Assembly: GCF_016862995.1 (NCBI RefSeq)
Contig: NZ_BOOA01000009.1
Coordinates: 62,001-126,000, forward strand
Direction of reading: 5' to 3'
Source of the DNA: Acrocarpospora phusangensis
Lineage (GTDB): Bacteria > Actinomycetota > Actinomycetes > Streptosporangiales > Streptosporangiaceae
Length of the DNA stretch: 64,000 nt
This document shows positions 1 to 8,480 of the stretch, one piece after another. Position 1 is the stretch's first letter. Each line of letters starts with the position of its first letter. A program made the position numbers and the translations under genes. The notes beneath the pieces are model-generated. The model was not told where the DNA came from and did not search any database. It saw only the letters and a list, made by a program, of their open reading frames with translations.

Positions 1-1
1 G

Positions 2-484
2 CTGTGCGCCTGCCGGCCGTGCGCGCTGCTGTTCGAACGCGGCGGCGCCGGTCTGGGCCGTTTCCAGCTGGTTCCGGACCGCCGGATCCAGCTCACCGGC
101 CCGCCGCCCGCCGACCTCGGCGTCCCGGTGGGCCTGGCGTTCTTCGTGCCGCAACCGGACGGCTCGGTGCTCGCGCACTACCCGAGCCCGGCCGGAGCCA
201 CCCGCGGCGACCTGGACGCCGAAATCTGGGCGAACCTCGTCGGCCAGTACGAGCCGCTGCGCTCGATCCGGCCCGAGGTCGAGGCCTTCCTGGTGGCCGC
301 CGTCCGCGGTCTGGACGAGCGCTGGCTCGTCCCGATCGACGACTGCCACCGGTTGGTCGCACTGGTACGCGGCGAATGGAAGGGCATGTCCGGAGGTCCG
401 GAACTCTGGGCCCGGCTGCCCCGATTCTTCGCCGAACTGTCAGAGAGGGGAAAAGGTCATGGGTATCCGCGTGGGCAAGCCTGA
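2..484 (+). CDS. DUF5947 family protein, hydrogenase-locus accessory (5' end outside window)
   Basis: The reading frame is open from the window edge, so the start is missing; about 160 residues are visible. The first visible residues, LCACRPCALLF, are the Cys-rich signature I associate with DUF5947, a family found beside actinobacterial [NiFe]-hydrogenase genes. The middle (VGLAFFVPQPDGSVLAHYPSPAG) and the LVALVRGEWKG stretch also fit that family from memory. No biochemical function is known; the Cys pair could bind metal, which is inference. The gene runs directly into the 68-residue gene (26-bp overlap) and then hypC-hypD-hypE, so it is the visible upstream end of the maturation operon. Confidence 0.7.
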   Translation: MCACRPCALLFERGGAGLGRFQLVPDRRIQLTGPPPADLGVPVGLAFFVPQPDGSVLAHYPSPAGATRGDLDAEIWANLVGQYEPLRSIRPEVEAFLVAAVRGLDERWLVPIDDCHRLVALVRGEWKGMSGGPELWARLPRFFAELSERGKGHGYPRGQA

Positions 485-665
485 CGTGAAACCTGACACG
501 ACCGCGCACGTCAAGGGCGTACGGCAAGGCAATCAGGGACGCGCGCACCGCTTCCAGGCAGGCCACCACAAGGACGGCAGCGCCGACGCGCGCCGCTCGA
601 CCGGCGTGCGGCCCAAGAAGGAGAACCCCATTCTGCCGGTCATGCCGAACCTGCCACCGGGCTGA
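459..665 (+). CDS. small conserved hydrogenase-locus protein, 68 aa
   Basis: A basic, soluble 68-residue protein without a membrane segment or recognisable domain. It begins MGIRVGKPDVKPDT and ends PILPVMPNLPPG, rich in Gly, His, Lys and Arg. ATG at 459 is preceded by GAGAGGGGA (443-451), a good ribosome site lying inside the end of the DUF5947 gene, so the two are probably translationally coupled. Its place between DUF5947 and hypC suggests a hydrogenase-linked role. The function is unknown and I recognise no named family. Confidence 0.6.
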   Translation: MGIRVGKPDVKPDTTAHVKGVRQGNQGRAHRFQAGHHKDGSADARRSTGVRPKKENPILPVMPNLPPG

Positions 666-678
666 GAGGAGGTGTGAC

Positions 679-786
679 ATGCGGAACAAGAAGATGCTGG
701 CCCTGCTCGCCGGAGGCCTGCTGCTCGCCGTGTTCTGGCGGGAACTGCCCGCGCTGAAGCGGTACATCAAGATCGAACGAATGTGA
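679..786 (+). CDS. 35-aa membrane miniprotein (DUF6893-like)
   Basis: A very short gene starting MRNKKMLALLAGGLLLAVFW and continuing RELPALKRYIKIERM. It has one hydrophobic helix (about residues 6-19) followed by a basic, amphipathic tail, so it should sit in the membrane with the tail in the cytoplasm. GAGAGGAGGTGTGAC just upstream (664-678) is a very strong Shine-Dalgarno, which supports real translation despite the size. The RELPALKRYxKIxRM tail resembles the small actinobacterial proteins called DUF6893, from memory. It lies 13 bp after the 68-residue gene and 21 bp before hypC. Function unknown. Confidence 0.6.
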   Translation: MRNKKMLALLAGGLLLAVFWRELPALKRYIKIERM

Positions 787-807
787 CACGAAAGGGCGGC
801 ACGGCCG

Positions 808-1080
808 ATGTGCCTGGGCATTCCCGGCGAGATCGTCGAACTCATCCCCGGACAGACCGACCTGGCCACGGTCGACGTGGTGGGCGTCCGGCGGGCCATC
901 CACATCGGCCTGCTGGGCGACCAGGGAGTTCGCCCGGGCGACTGGGTTCTGGTCCATGTGGGCTTCGCCATGTCCAAGATCGACGAAGCGGAGGCGGCGG
1001 CGACGCTCGCCCTGCTGACCGGTCTCGGGCAGGCATACACCGATGAGCTCGAAGCGCTCGCGGAATCAGATATCACCTGA
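808..1080 (+). CDS. hypC: hydrogenase maturation chaperone HypC
   Basis: A 90-residue HypC/HybG/HupF protein. It opens with the invariant MCLGIPGEIVEL; Cys2 is the residue used in this family to contact HypD and the hydrogenase large-subunit precursor while the Fe(CN)2CO group is carried. The GDWVLVHVGFAMSKID segment is the second family signature. Start ATG 808 follows AAAGGGCGG at a loose spacing. It lies directly before hypD, its partner. The C-terminus is slightly longer than typical (residues about 75-90, acidic). A second HypC-like protein at 6390-6611 lacks the MCxGxP start, so this is the only canonical HypC in the window. Confidence 0.95.
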   Translation: MCLGIPGEIVELIPGQTDLATVDVVGVRRAIHIGLLGDQGVRPGDWVLVHVGFAMSKIDEAEAAATLALLTGLGQAYTDELEALAESDIT

Positions 1081-1092
1081 AAGGCGGGCGTT

Positions 1093-2220
1093 GTGCGGTT
1101 CGTCGATGAATATCGCGACGCGGAGAAGGCCAAGCGGCTGGCGTCGCAGATCCGGGAGCTCTGCGAACCCGGTCGGAAGTACACGTTCATGGAGGTGTGC
1201 GGAGGACATACGCACACCATCTACAAGCACGGACTGGAGGACTATCTGCCGGAGGCCGTGACGCTGGTGCACGGCCCCGGCTGCCCGGTGTGCGTGATCC
1301 CGATGGGACGCGTGGACGACGCGATGGCCATCGCCCGCCGGCCCGAGGTGATCATGACCTCGTTCGGGGACATGATGCGCGTGCCCGGTGGAAAGGGATC
1401 GTTCCTTGACGCCAAGGCCGCGGGTGCGGATATCCGCATGGTCTACTCGCCGCTGGACGCGTTGAAGATAGCCCGGACGAATCCGGATCGCATGGTCGTC
1501 TTCATGGGCATCGGGTTCGAGACGACCGCGCCGTCCACGGCGATGACCGTGCTCCGGGCCGCCGCCGAAGGGCTCACCAACTTCTCCGTCTTCTGCAACC
1601 ATGTGACGATCATTCCGGCGATCAAGGCGATTCTGGATTCGCCTGACCAGCGGCTGGACGGGTTCATCGGGCCCGGGCACGTGTCGACGGTGATCGGGTG
1701 CCGGCCGTACGAGTTCATCGCGGGGACGTACGGGAAGCCGCTCGTGTGTGCCGGGTTCGAGCCGTTGGACATTCTGCAGTCGATTCACATGTTGCTGCGG
1801 CAGTTGGCCGACGGCCGGGCGGAGGTGGAGAACCAGTACACGCGGGTGGTGCCGTGGGACGGCAACCGGCGGGCGCTGGAGGTGATCTCCCAGGTGATGG
1901 AGCTGCGGCCGTACTTCGAGTGGCGGGGGCTGGGGTTCATCTCGCGGTCGGCGCTGCGGATGCGGGAGGCGTACGCGGCGTACGACGCGGAGGCGCGGTT
2001 CGACGTGCCCGGGGTCCGAGTGGCCGATCCGCTGGCGTGTCAGTGCGGTGAAGTGCTGAAAGGCGTGCTGAAGCCGTGGGAGTGCAAGGTCTTCGGGACG
2101 GCCTGCACGCCGGAGACGCCGATCGGGACCTGCATGGTCTCCTCGGAGGGGGCCTGTGCGGCGTACTACAACTTCGGCCGGTTCACGCGCCGGCGTCTTG
2201 AGGAGACGAGCCTGACATGA
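1093..2220 (+). CDS. hypD: hydrogenase Fe-cyanide assembly protein HypD
   Basis: 375 residues, the usual HypD length, with the full set of conserved cysteine motifs. CGGHTH is near residue 36 and GPGCPVC near residue 58-66. The C-terminal CQCGEVLKG...WECKVFG...GTCMVSSEGACAAYY region holds the [4Fe-4S]-cluster cysteines. HypD is the scaffold on which the Fe(CN)2CO moiety of [NiFe]-hydrogenases is assembled with HypC, taking cyanide from HypE. GTG start at 1093, preceded by AAAGGCGGG. The stop overlaps the ATG of hypE (ATGA, 2217-2220), so the two are translationally coupled. Confidence 0.96.
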   Translation: MRFVDEYRDAEKAKRLASQIRELCEPGRKYTFMEVCGGHTHTIYKHGLEDYLPEAVTLVHGPGCPVCVIPMGRVDDAMAIARRPEVIMTSFGDMMRVPGGKGSFLDAKAAGADIRMVYSPLDALKIARTNPDRMVVFMGIGFETTAPSTAMTVLRAAAEGLTNFSVFCNHVTIIPAIKAILDSPDQRLDGFIGPGHVSTVIGCRPYEFIAGTYGKPLVCAGFEPLDILQSIHMLLRQLADGRAEVENQYTRVVPWDGNRRALEVISQVMELRPYFEWRGLGFISRSALRMREAYAAYDAEARFDVPGVRVADPLACQCGEVLKGVLKPWECKVFGTACTPETPIGTCMVSSEGACAAYYNFGRFTRRRLEETSLT

Positions 2221-3317
2221 CCGCCGAACAGACCGCCGTGGCCGCGCACCCGTCCCGGGAGGAGCAGGTGCTGCTGCGGATCGAGAAAGCCCGCGCGCGC
2301 AAACCCAAGATCAGAGAAGAGCGGGTCACGCTGGCCCACGGCGCTGGCGGCAAAGCAACCCAGACCCTGGTCGAAGCCGTCTTCGTGGACGCTTTTCGCA
2401 ATCCGGCGCTCGAGTCCCTGGACGACGGGGCTCTTGTCGACGTCAACGGCGGCCGGATGGTCTTCACGACCGACTCCTACGTGGTGTCCCCGCTGTTCTT
2501 CCCCGGCGGGGACATCGGCGACCTCGCCGTGAACGGCACGGTCAACGACCTCGCGGTCTGCGGGGCACGGCCGCTTTACCTGTCGGCGGGATTCATCCTG
2601 GAGGAGGGCTTCCCCATCGCCGACCTCCGCCGTATCACCGCCTCGATGGCGGCCGCGGCCGCGCGGGCGGGCGTGCAGATCGTGACCGGGGACACCAAAG
2701 TGGTCCAGCGCGGCAGCGGCGACGGCTGCTACGTGACCACCTCTGGAGTAGGCGTCCTGGACCGCGAACTCACCCTGGGCGTTTTGTCGGTACGGCCCGG
2801 CGACGCCGTCATCGTGTCCGGCCCGATCGGCGAACACGGCATCACCATCATGATCGCCCGTGGCGAACTGGACATCGAAGCAGATCTCACCTCGGACACG
2901 GCAGCCATCCACGAACTCGTCGCCGCCTTGCTTGACGCGGTTCCGGTACACATGCTCCGCGACGCCACCCGAGGCGGCGTGGCGACAGTCCTCAACGAGG
3001 TCGCCCAAGCCGCAGGAACGGCCATCGTTGTGGAGGAATCGGCGGTCCCGGTACGCCCGATCGTGAACGGCGCCTGCGAACTCCTCGGCCTGGATCCGCT
3101 GTACGTCGCCTGCGAAGGCAGGTTCGTCGCAGTCGTGGACGGCTCCTACGCGGACACCGCCGTGGAGGTACTGCGCCGCCATCCTCTGGGTGAGGGCGCC
3201 GCGGTCGTAGGAAGAGTCGAAGCCGACCCAGCAGGACTGGTCCTACTCAAAACCACCTTCGGCGGAACAAGAATCGTCGACATGCTGGTCGGTGACCCAC
3301 TGCCTCGAATCTGCTGA
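2217..3317 (+). CDS. hypE: hydrogenase maturation protein HypE (carbamoyl dehydratase)
   Basis: 366 residues of the PurM/AIR-synthase-like ATPase fold. The family's C-terminal PRIC is intact; the terminal Cys is the residue that accepts the carbamoyl group from HypF and is dehydrated to thiocyanate. LAHGAGGKATQTLV (around residues 41-54), GDIGDLAVNGTVNDLAV and the DATRGGVATVLNE motif are typical. An N-terminal extension of about 35 residues precedes the usual start of homology. It is coupled to hypD by a 4-bp overlap and is the last gene of the forward operon, converging on hypF with a 157-bp gap. Confidence 0.96.
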   Translation: MTAEQTAVAAHPSREEQVLLRIEKARARKPKIREERVTLAHGAGGKATQTLVEAVFVDAFRNPALESLDDGALVDVNGGRMVFTTDSYVVSPLFFPGGDIGDLAVNGTVNDLAVCGARPLYLSAGFILEEGFPIADLRRITASMAAAAARAGVQIVTGDTKVVQRGSGDGCYVTTSGVGVLDRELTLGVLSVRPGDAVIVSGPIGEHGITIMIARGELDIEADLTSDTAAIHELVAALLDAVPVHMLRDATRGGVATVLNEVAQAAGTAIVVEESAVPVRPIVNGACELLGLDPLYVACEGRFVAVVDGSYADTAVEVLRRHPLGEGAAVVGRVEADPAGLVLLKTTFGGTRIVDMLVGDPLPRIC

Positions 3318-3474
3318 CGGCCCTGCCTCATGCCAAGGGCGTTGCCTGGGAGCTGAGCCAGAGGCCAAGTCCTCGCCGTTATCCGGCGCCGTTAACGCAG
3401 GTGACGCGCCTCGCCGCACCGGCGCTAAATCGGACGCACTCGTTGGGAGAGCCCGCGGCACTCGGTAGATGCTT

Positions 3475-5745
3475 TCAGGTCGTGGCGCGCTCCCGGGCGG
3501 CGGCGATCACGGCCTGGCCGAGGGAGATGCCGCCGTCCCCCGGTGGTACCCGGTGGTGGAGTAGGACGGTTAGTCCTGCTTGCTCCAGGCCGTGTGCCAG
3601 GCGTTCCAGAAGGACGACGTTCTGGAAGACGCCGCCGGACAGGGCGACCGTGTCCAGTCCGGTTTGTCTGTGTAGTTCGCGTACCGCGCGGACGACTACG
3701 GCGGCGAGGCCGTTGTGGAAGCGGGCGGCGATGCGCTCCACGGCGACTCCGGCGAGCACGTCCTCGGCCACGGCGTGGACGAGATCGCCGGACTTGATGA
3801 TGAGGGTGTCTTCTCCCAGTCGCGCAGAATAGGCACCTGTTTCTGCGGGGTCGACGCGTGCTTCTAGTTCTGCGGCGGCTTGTCCCTCGTAGGTGATGAC
3901 ATCCCGGACTCCGGTGAGAGCGGCGACGGCGTCGAACAGGCGGCCGGCGCTGGAGGTGAGGGGCGCGTTGGTTCCCGTTCGGGCCATGGAGACGGCTGTT
4001 GCCCAGTTGCCTTTGTGGCGGTTAGTGACCGGCAGATCAGGCAGCGCATCGCCGTAGATCTGGTCCAGATATGCCGCCGCCATACGCCATGGTTGACGGA
4101 CGGCGGCGGCTCCGCCGGGCATGGGCACCGGCTCCAGGTGGCCGGCGCGGCGGAATGTCTCCAGGTCGGCGACGAGGAGTTCGCCGCCCCACAGAGTGCC
4201 GTCCTCCCCGTATCCGAGGCCGTCGAACGCCACCCCGATCACCGGTCCCTCGTGTCCGTTGTCCGCCAGGCAGGACGCGATATGAGCGTGATGGTGCTGA
4301 ACTGCCAACAGATCGCAGTCTTCGCGGTCCAACGCGTATTTGGTGGACAGATACTCCGGATGCAGATCATGGGCGACCACAGCGGGACGTACCCCGAAGA
4401 TTCGGCAGAAGTGGTCGATGCCTTCGGTGAACGAGCGCAGGGTCTCGTAGTTCTCCAGGTCGCCGATGTGGTGGGAGAGGAACGCCTGGGTGCCCTTCGC
4501 CACGCAGAAGGTGTTCTTCAGCTCCGCTCCGCAGGCGAGCACCGGCCGGGGAAACATCCACGGCACGGCCACGGGAGCGGGCACGTAACCACGCGATCGC
4601 CGAATCGGCATCTCCCTGCCGCGGAACACCCGGACCAGGGAGTCATCCGCACGAACATGGATACGCCGGTCATGCAGCAGGAAGCCATCGGCAACCGGGG
4701 CCAGCCGCCGAAGAGCGTCCGCGTCCTGGCAGGCGATCGGCTCGTCGGAGAGATTGCCGCTGGTCAGCACGAACGGCTGGGCGACCTGCGCGGCGAGCAG
4801 GTGGTGCAGCGGCGTGTGCGGCAGCATCACTCCCAGATCGCGGCTCCCCGGAGCCACCGCCTCGGCGACCGCGGCGTCCTCCCGCCGGGGAGCCAGCACG
4901 ATGGGGCTCCGACTGCCGGTCAGGAGCCGTATCGCCTCGGGTTCGAGGTGAACCAGCGCGTCGGCCGCTGCCAGATCGGGCGCCATCACGGCGAACGGCC
5001 GCGCCTCCCGGCGTTTGCGGGCTCGTAGTGTGGCCACGGCCCGCTCGTGGTCGGCGAGCACGGCCAGGTGGTAACCACCGAGCCCTTTGACCGCCAGGAT
5101 GCAGCCCCTCTGTAGCCACTCCACCGCCGTGGTGACCGGATCTCCCGGCATCGGCCGGCCGTCCGCGCCGAGCAGGCGCAGGGTCGGACCGCAGGCCGGG
5201 CAGCAGACCGGTTGCGCGTGGAACCTCCGATCGACGGGATCGCGGTATTCGCGCTCACACTCGGCACACATCGCGAATCCGGCCATCGTCGTGGCGTCCC
5301 GGTCATAGGGGACCCCGGTGACGATGGTGAATCGAGGGCCGCAGTTCGTGCAGTTGGCGAACGGGTGACGGTAGCGGCGGCAAGCCGGGTCCGACAGTTC
5401 GGCCAGGCAGTCGTCGCAGGTCGCGGTGTCCGGCGCGACCAGAGCGTCACGCCGGGCGCCGCCCTCGCTGGGGACGATCCGGAAGCCCGCCTCCCCGAGC
5501 GGCTCGGTCACTTCGATGATCACGTGTTCGACCAGCGCCAACGGCGGAGCCTGACGTCGTAGCCCGGCCACGAAGCCGTCCAGCGCCGGCGGGTGGCCTT
5601 CCGCCTCGATGAACACGCCTCCGGAGTCGTTGCCGACGAAGCCGGTCACGCCGTACTCGGTGGCGAGGCCGTACACGAAAGGGCGGAAACCCACGCCCTG
5701 CACGAGCCCTTGGACGCGGACCCGGATGCGCTGCGCGGGAAGCAT
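3475..5745 (-). CDS. hypF: carbamoyltransferase HypF
   Basis: 756 residues, full length, with all HypF modules in order. These are an acylphosphatase domain (VQGLVQGVGFRPF, residues about 10-95), two zinc-finger-like blocks (CDDC...CTNC and CAEC...CCPAC, about 108-185), a YrdC-like domain that makes carbamoyl-adenylate, and a Kae1-like domain with VQHHHAH as metal ligands and VAFDGLGYGEDG. HypF passes the carbamoyl group to the HypE C-terminal Cys. Transcribed on the minus strand opposite hypC-D-E, and last in the operon with the SIS/HypC-like/PadR genes; 4 bp separate its start from the upstream SIS gene stop. Confidence 0.96.
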   Translation of the reverse strand: MLPAQRIRVRVQGLVQGVGFRPFVYGLATEYGVTGFVGNDSGGVFIEAEGHPPALDGFVAGLRRQAPPLALVEHVIIEVTEPLGEAGFRIVPSEGGARRDALVAPDTATCDDCLAELSDPACRRYRHPFANCTNCGPRFTIVTGVPYDRDATTMAGFAMCAECEREYRDPVDRRFHAQPVCCPACGPTLRLLGADGRPMPGDPVTTAVEWLQRGCILAVKGLGGYHLAVLADHERAVATLRARKRREARPFAVMAPDLAAADALVHLEPEAIRLLTGSRSPIVLAPRREDAAVAEAVAPGSRDLGVMLPHTPLHHLLAAQVAQPFVLTSGNLSDEPIACQDADALRRLAPVADGFLLHDRRIHVRADDSLVRVFRGREMPIRRSRGYVPAPVAVPWMFPRPVLACGAELKNTFCVAKGTQAFLSHHIGDLENYETLRSFTEGIDHFCRIFGVRPAVVAHDLHPEYLSTKYALDREDCDLLAVQHHHAHIASCLADNGHEGPVIGVAFDGLGYGEDGTLWGGELLVADLETFRRAGHLEPVPMPGGAAAVRQPWRMAAAYLDQIYGDALPDLPVTNRHKGNWATAVSMARTGTNAPLTSSAGRLFDAVAALTGVRDVITYEGQAAAELEARVDPAETGAYSARLGEDTLIIKSGDLVHAVAEDVLAGVAVERIAARFHNGLAAVVVRAVRELHRQTGLDTVALSGGVFQNVVLLERLAHGLEQAGLTVLLHHRVPPGDGGISLGQAVIAAARERATT

Positions 5746-5749
5746 TCCG

Positions 5750-6397
5750 TCAGGACCCGTCGCCGCGTGTCTGGGTCAGCTCCCAAAGGACGTGATAAAG
5801 CGTGGTCTGCGCTTCCTGGATGCGATGCACCGATGTGGACGGCACCACGAACAGATGGTCGACCAGGTCGTCCTGCGCCATTTTGCCGCCGTCGTAGCCG
5901 ACGAAGCCGACTGTGAGCATGCCCAGTCGGCGTGCCTCGGCCATGGCGTTGAGTACGTTGGGTGAACCGCCGCTCGTGGAGAGACCCACCGCGACGTCGC
6001 CGTGCCGTCCGAGAGCGGCCAGTTGGCGGGCGAAAACTCGGTCGTAACCGACATCGTTGGACAGCGCCGTGAGCACGGCCACGTCCTGAGCCAGGGAGAT
6101 CGCGGCGACCGGACGCGCGGGTGCCGGCGGATGGGCGAACGTCTGCGCGACGTCCTGGGCGTCGGTGCTGCTGCCCCCGTTGCCGAAGGTGAAAAGGCGT
6201 GCGCCGTGGTCGAAAGCGGTCGCCATGTCGTACGCGCAGGCGGCCAGGCGTTGCCCGTACACACCGGCCAGTTCCTGGCGCAGGGTGATGATTTCGGCGA
6301 TCTTGTCCTGGGTGGATCGGCGCAGGTGGTCGTGGCAGTCGGGTCCGGTGTCCGCGTACAGGAAGGGGTAGAGGGTCTCCAGGCCGGGTTCACTCAT
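5750..6397 (-). CDS. SIS-domain protein, phosphoheptose isomerase-like (copy 1)
   Basis: 215 residues with the GmhA/DiaA-type SIS fold. LFTFGNGGSSTDAQDVAQTF is the sugar-phosphate loop (GNGGSxxDAQ) and VAVGLSTSGGSPNVLNAMAEA is the second SIS motif. In GmhA the reaction is isomerisation of sedoheptulose 7-phosphate, but there is no heptose pathway here and the hydrogenase context suggests a separate role. The start at 6397 (MSEPGLETLYP) is chosen because homology begins there; longer in-frame starts would run through the upstream gene. It overlaps the HypC-like gene by 8 bp. A diverged paralogue lies at 6608-7189. Confidence 0.85.
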   Translation of the reverse strand: MSEPGLETLYPFLYADTGPDCHDHLRRSTQDKIAEIITLRQELAGVYGQRLAACAYDMATAFDHGARLFTFGNGGSSTDAQDVAQTFAHPPAPARPVAAISLAQDVAVLTALSNDVGYDRVFARQLAALGRHGDVAVGLSTSGGSPNVLNAMAEARRLGMLTVGFVGYDGGKMAQDDLVDHLFVVPSTSVHRIQEAQTTLYHVLWELTQTRGDGS

Positions 6398-6611
6398 GGT
6401 CGCCCCCTTCTCGGCGTACGGCGATGGCTTCCTTGGCGTGGACGAGCACGATGTCACCGGGCCGGGCGTCCACCAGCGCCACACTGATCTCCTCCGGGCC
6501 GCACGCGGTTTCCGCCACGGCGAGGCCGTCGTCCAGCAATCGGATCACTCGTACCGGAACCGCCACGTCGGAGCAGGTGACACAGGTTTCGTAACGCTCT
6601 TCCTCGGTCAT
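6390..6611 (-). CDS. HypC/HupF-like mini-protein lacking the MCxGxP start
   Basis: 73 residues. The body (VPVRVIRLLDDGLAVAETAC, then VALVDARPGDIVLVHAKEAI) follows the HypC beta-barrel pattern with its GDxVLVH signature. The N-terminus differs: instead of MCxGxP it reads MTEEERYETCVTCSDVAVP, placing a CxxC pair ahead of the barrel. It sits between two SIS genes with overlaps on both sides (8 bp and 4 bp), so the three are co-translated. It may be a second chaperone dedicated to another cargo, or a metal-binding variant; this is inference. The canonical HypC is encoded at 808-1080. Confidence 0.75.
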   Translation of the reverse strand: MTEEERYETCVTCSDVAVPVRVIRLLDDGLAVAETACGPEEISVALVDARPGDIVLVHAKEAIAVRREGGDHE

Positions 6612-7189
6612 CGGGCCACCGCCGAGGGCTGCTCCAGGTAGACGTGCGTCAGCTCCCAGAGCAGGTGATAGATCGTCACGTGTACCTCCTTGACGATGAG
6701 CGGATCCGCGGACCGGGCGACCAGGAGGTGATCCGCCGCGGTCTGCCGGGGTTCCGCTCCGCCGAAGAGAGCGACGGTCAACAGGCCGAGTTCTCGCGCG
6801 GTGTCCAGACCACGGAGCACGTTGGCGCAGTCGCCCGCGGCCGAGATGCCGACGGCTATGTCGTCCGGCGAGGCCAGCAGCCGGAGCTGGGCGGCGAAAA
6901 TGTCGTCCAGCCCTTCGGTTCTGGCGATGCCCGTCACCATGGCGGCATCGTTGGTCAGCGAAAGGGCGGGAAGGGCCGGCTTGCCGACTATGACGGGATG
7001 CACGAACTCGACGGCGACATGCTGGGCATCGGTAGCCGAGCCCCCGTTGCCGAACACGATCAGCTTGCCGCCCTGCCGGAAGCGCCCCGCCATGTCCTGA
7101 CAGGCGCGCAGGATCTGATCCACGGCGTCGGACAGGGCGCTACCAGGGCCCACGCGCCGCTCGAAAGCGTCCACAACCGGACTCTCCAA
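6608..7189 (-). CDS. SIS-domain protein, phosphoheptose isomerase-like (copy 2)
   Basis: 193 residues, again a GmhA/DiaA-type SIS protein. LIVFGNGGSATDAQHVAVEF is a textbook sugar-phosphate loop and DDIAVGISAAGDCANVLRGL the second motif, with GDCAN in place of copy 1's GGSPN. The ending TIYHLLWELTHVYLEQ parallels LYHVLWELTQT of copy 1, so the two are paralogues that may form a heteromer. The first in-frame start is TTG at 7189; GTG four codons in is the alternative. It starts 4 bp downstream of the PadR gene stop and overlaps the HypC-like gene by 4 bp. Confidence 0.82.
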   Translation of the reverse strand: MESPVVDAFERRVGPGSALSDAVDQILRACQDMAGRFRQGGKLIVFGNGGSATDAQHVAVEFVHPVIVGKPALPALSLTNDAAMVTGIARTEGLDDIFAAQLRLLASPDDIAVGISAAGDCANVLRGLDTARELGLLTVALFGGAEPRQTAADHLLVARSADPLIVKEVHVTIYHLLWELTHVYLEQPSAVAR

Positions 7190-7192
7190 TTC

Positions 7193-7570
7193 TTATGACG
7201 TGGGGAGGACGTAGGGACTGCGGTACTGAGGGCTTTCACACGGCATGAGCTGCCGCCATCGAGCCAGACACGCCTCCACGACCTGGCCGAGATGGGTCAG
7301 CCGCGCCATCCAGCTCTGCAACTCGGCCATACCGCTCGCGGTCAGCTCATAACGCCGCCGGGCGGGGCCGGTCGCCGACGCCACCCAGGTGGAGGCCAGC
7401 AGTCCTTCCCGCTCAAGGGCGCGCAGGATCCGGTAGATCTGGGCGGGTTCCAGGTCGTCCGCGCCGAAGAGGGCGAGACGTTCGATCAGGTCGTACCCGT
7501 GGGCGGGACGTTCGCAGATCAGGAGAAGCAGGAAAGGATGGAGGAGACTACGGATCTCACTACCGGGCAT
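7193..7570 (-). CDS. PadR-family transcriptional regulator
   Basis: 125 residues. The PadR winged helix covers about residues 8-90: LLLLICERPAHGYDLIERL, then LEPAQIYRILRALEREGLL as recognition region and wing, then GPARRRYELTASGMAELQSW. PadR proteins are usually dimeric repressors of the adjacent operon. This is the first gene of the reverse operon PadR-SIS-HypC-like-SIS-hypF, so it probably controls hydrogenase maturation from its own promoter region at 7571-7685. No effector-binding domain is visible beyond the short C-terminal helix. I see no clear dyad in the 115 bp upstream. Confidence 0.88.
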   Translation of the reverse strand: MPGSEIRSLLHPFLLLLICERPAHGYDLIERLALFGADDLEPAQIYRILRALEREGLLASTWVASATGPARRRYELTASGMAELQSWMARLTHLGQVVEACLARWRQLMPCESPQYRSPYVLPTS

Positions 7571-7685
7571 GGCGCCTCTCCTCGCTGACCTGCATCAATC
7601 AGGACGCTAGCGCTCATGCCGGCACGCTTCGTGGCACACGTACGGCACTTGTGGAAGTCATCGCCGTCCGGAGGACGGAAATTGA

Positions 7686-8480
7686 TTACGGCTTTCTGGC
7701 GACCGCGCCTTCGACGATGAGGCGGCTGCTGATGGAGTCCATCGCGGGACGCCACCGCTGCACCGGGACCAGGCCGGGCTCCTCGATCTCCAGACCCTCG
7801 AAGAAGTCCAGGATCTCCGCATGGTCGCGGAAGGTGGACTGGGCGGGGCTGTTGGCCGTGGACGCCTTGAGCTGCGCGAGCACCTCCGGCTCGCTCTCCG
7901 AGCTGCTGTGCGAGAGCACGAAGTAGCTGCCCGGGGCGACCCTGTCCCGCAGCCCGGAGACGATCCGGTACGCGCCCTCCTCGTCGGAGACGAAGTGCAG
8001 CACGGCCACCAGGAGAACGCCGACCGGGCGGTCGAAGTCGATGAGGTCCTTCACGTCGGGGTGGCCGATGATGTCGTCGGGGCGGCGGATGTCCGCCTCC
8101 AGGGTGATCACACCGTCGTCGGTGGCGAGCAGGGCGTCGTTGTGGACTTTGACCAGGGGGTCGTTGTCCACGTACACGACCTTGGCGTCGGGGTGGGTCT
8201 CGCGGGCGACCTCGTGCACGCTCGGGGAGGTGGGGATGCCGGTGCCGAGGTCGATGAACTGGGACACGCCGCGTTCGGAGAGCAGTCTGATGGCGCGGGC
8301 GAGGAATGCGCGGTTCGCCCGTACGACGGAGCGGGTGTCGGGGGCGACGGAGAGCAGGCGTTCCGCGACCATGCGGTCCACGGCGTAGTTGTCCTTGCCG
8401 CCGAGGAGGTAGTCGTAGACGCGGGCCGAGCTCGGCTTCGACGAGTCGATTCCCCGGGGAACTCGCGCAAGCTCGTCCAT
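7686..8480 (-). CDS. SAM-dependent methyltransferase, PF04672 type
   Basis: 264 residues. RGIDSSKPSSARVYDYLLGG and KDNYAVDR near the N-terminus, then QFIDLGTGIPT (the SAM glycine loop), are hallmarks of the actinomycete S-adenosyl methyltransferase family once called DUF574. Substrates are unknown, although genomes of filamentous actinomycetes carry many copies. ATG 8480 is preferred over TTG 8504 because GAGGAGAAAGTC precedes it at good spacing and the MDELARVPRGID start matches family practice. It stands alone, divergent from the gas-vesicle-like genes across a 227-bp, comparatively A+T-rich spacer that probably contains both promoters. Confidence 0.88.
   Translation of the reverse strand: MDELARVPRGIDSSKPSSARVYDYLLGGKDNYAVDRMVAERLLSVAPDTRSVVRANRAFLARAIRLLSERGVSQFIDLGTGIPTSPSVHEVARETHPDAKVVYVDNDPLVKVHNDALLATDDGVITLEADIRRPDDIIGHPDVKDLIDFDRPVGVLLVAVLHFVSDEEGAYRIVSGLRDRVAPGSYFVLSHSSSESEPEVLAQLKASTANSPAQSTFRDHAEILDFFEGLEIEEPGLVPVQRWRPAMDSISSRLIVEGAVARKP

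Noticed and set aside
3318-3474. Possible terminator between convergent hypE and hypF
   Set aside because: Only weak, interrupted pairing (GGCGCC region) and no T-run; not convincing.
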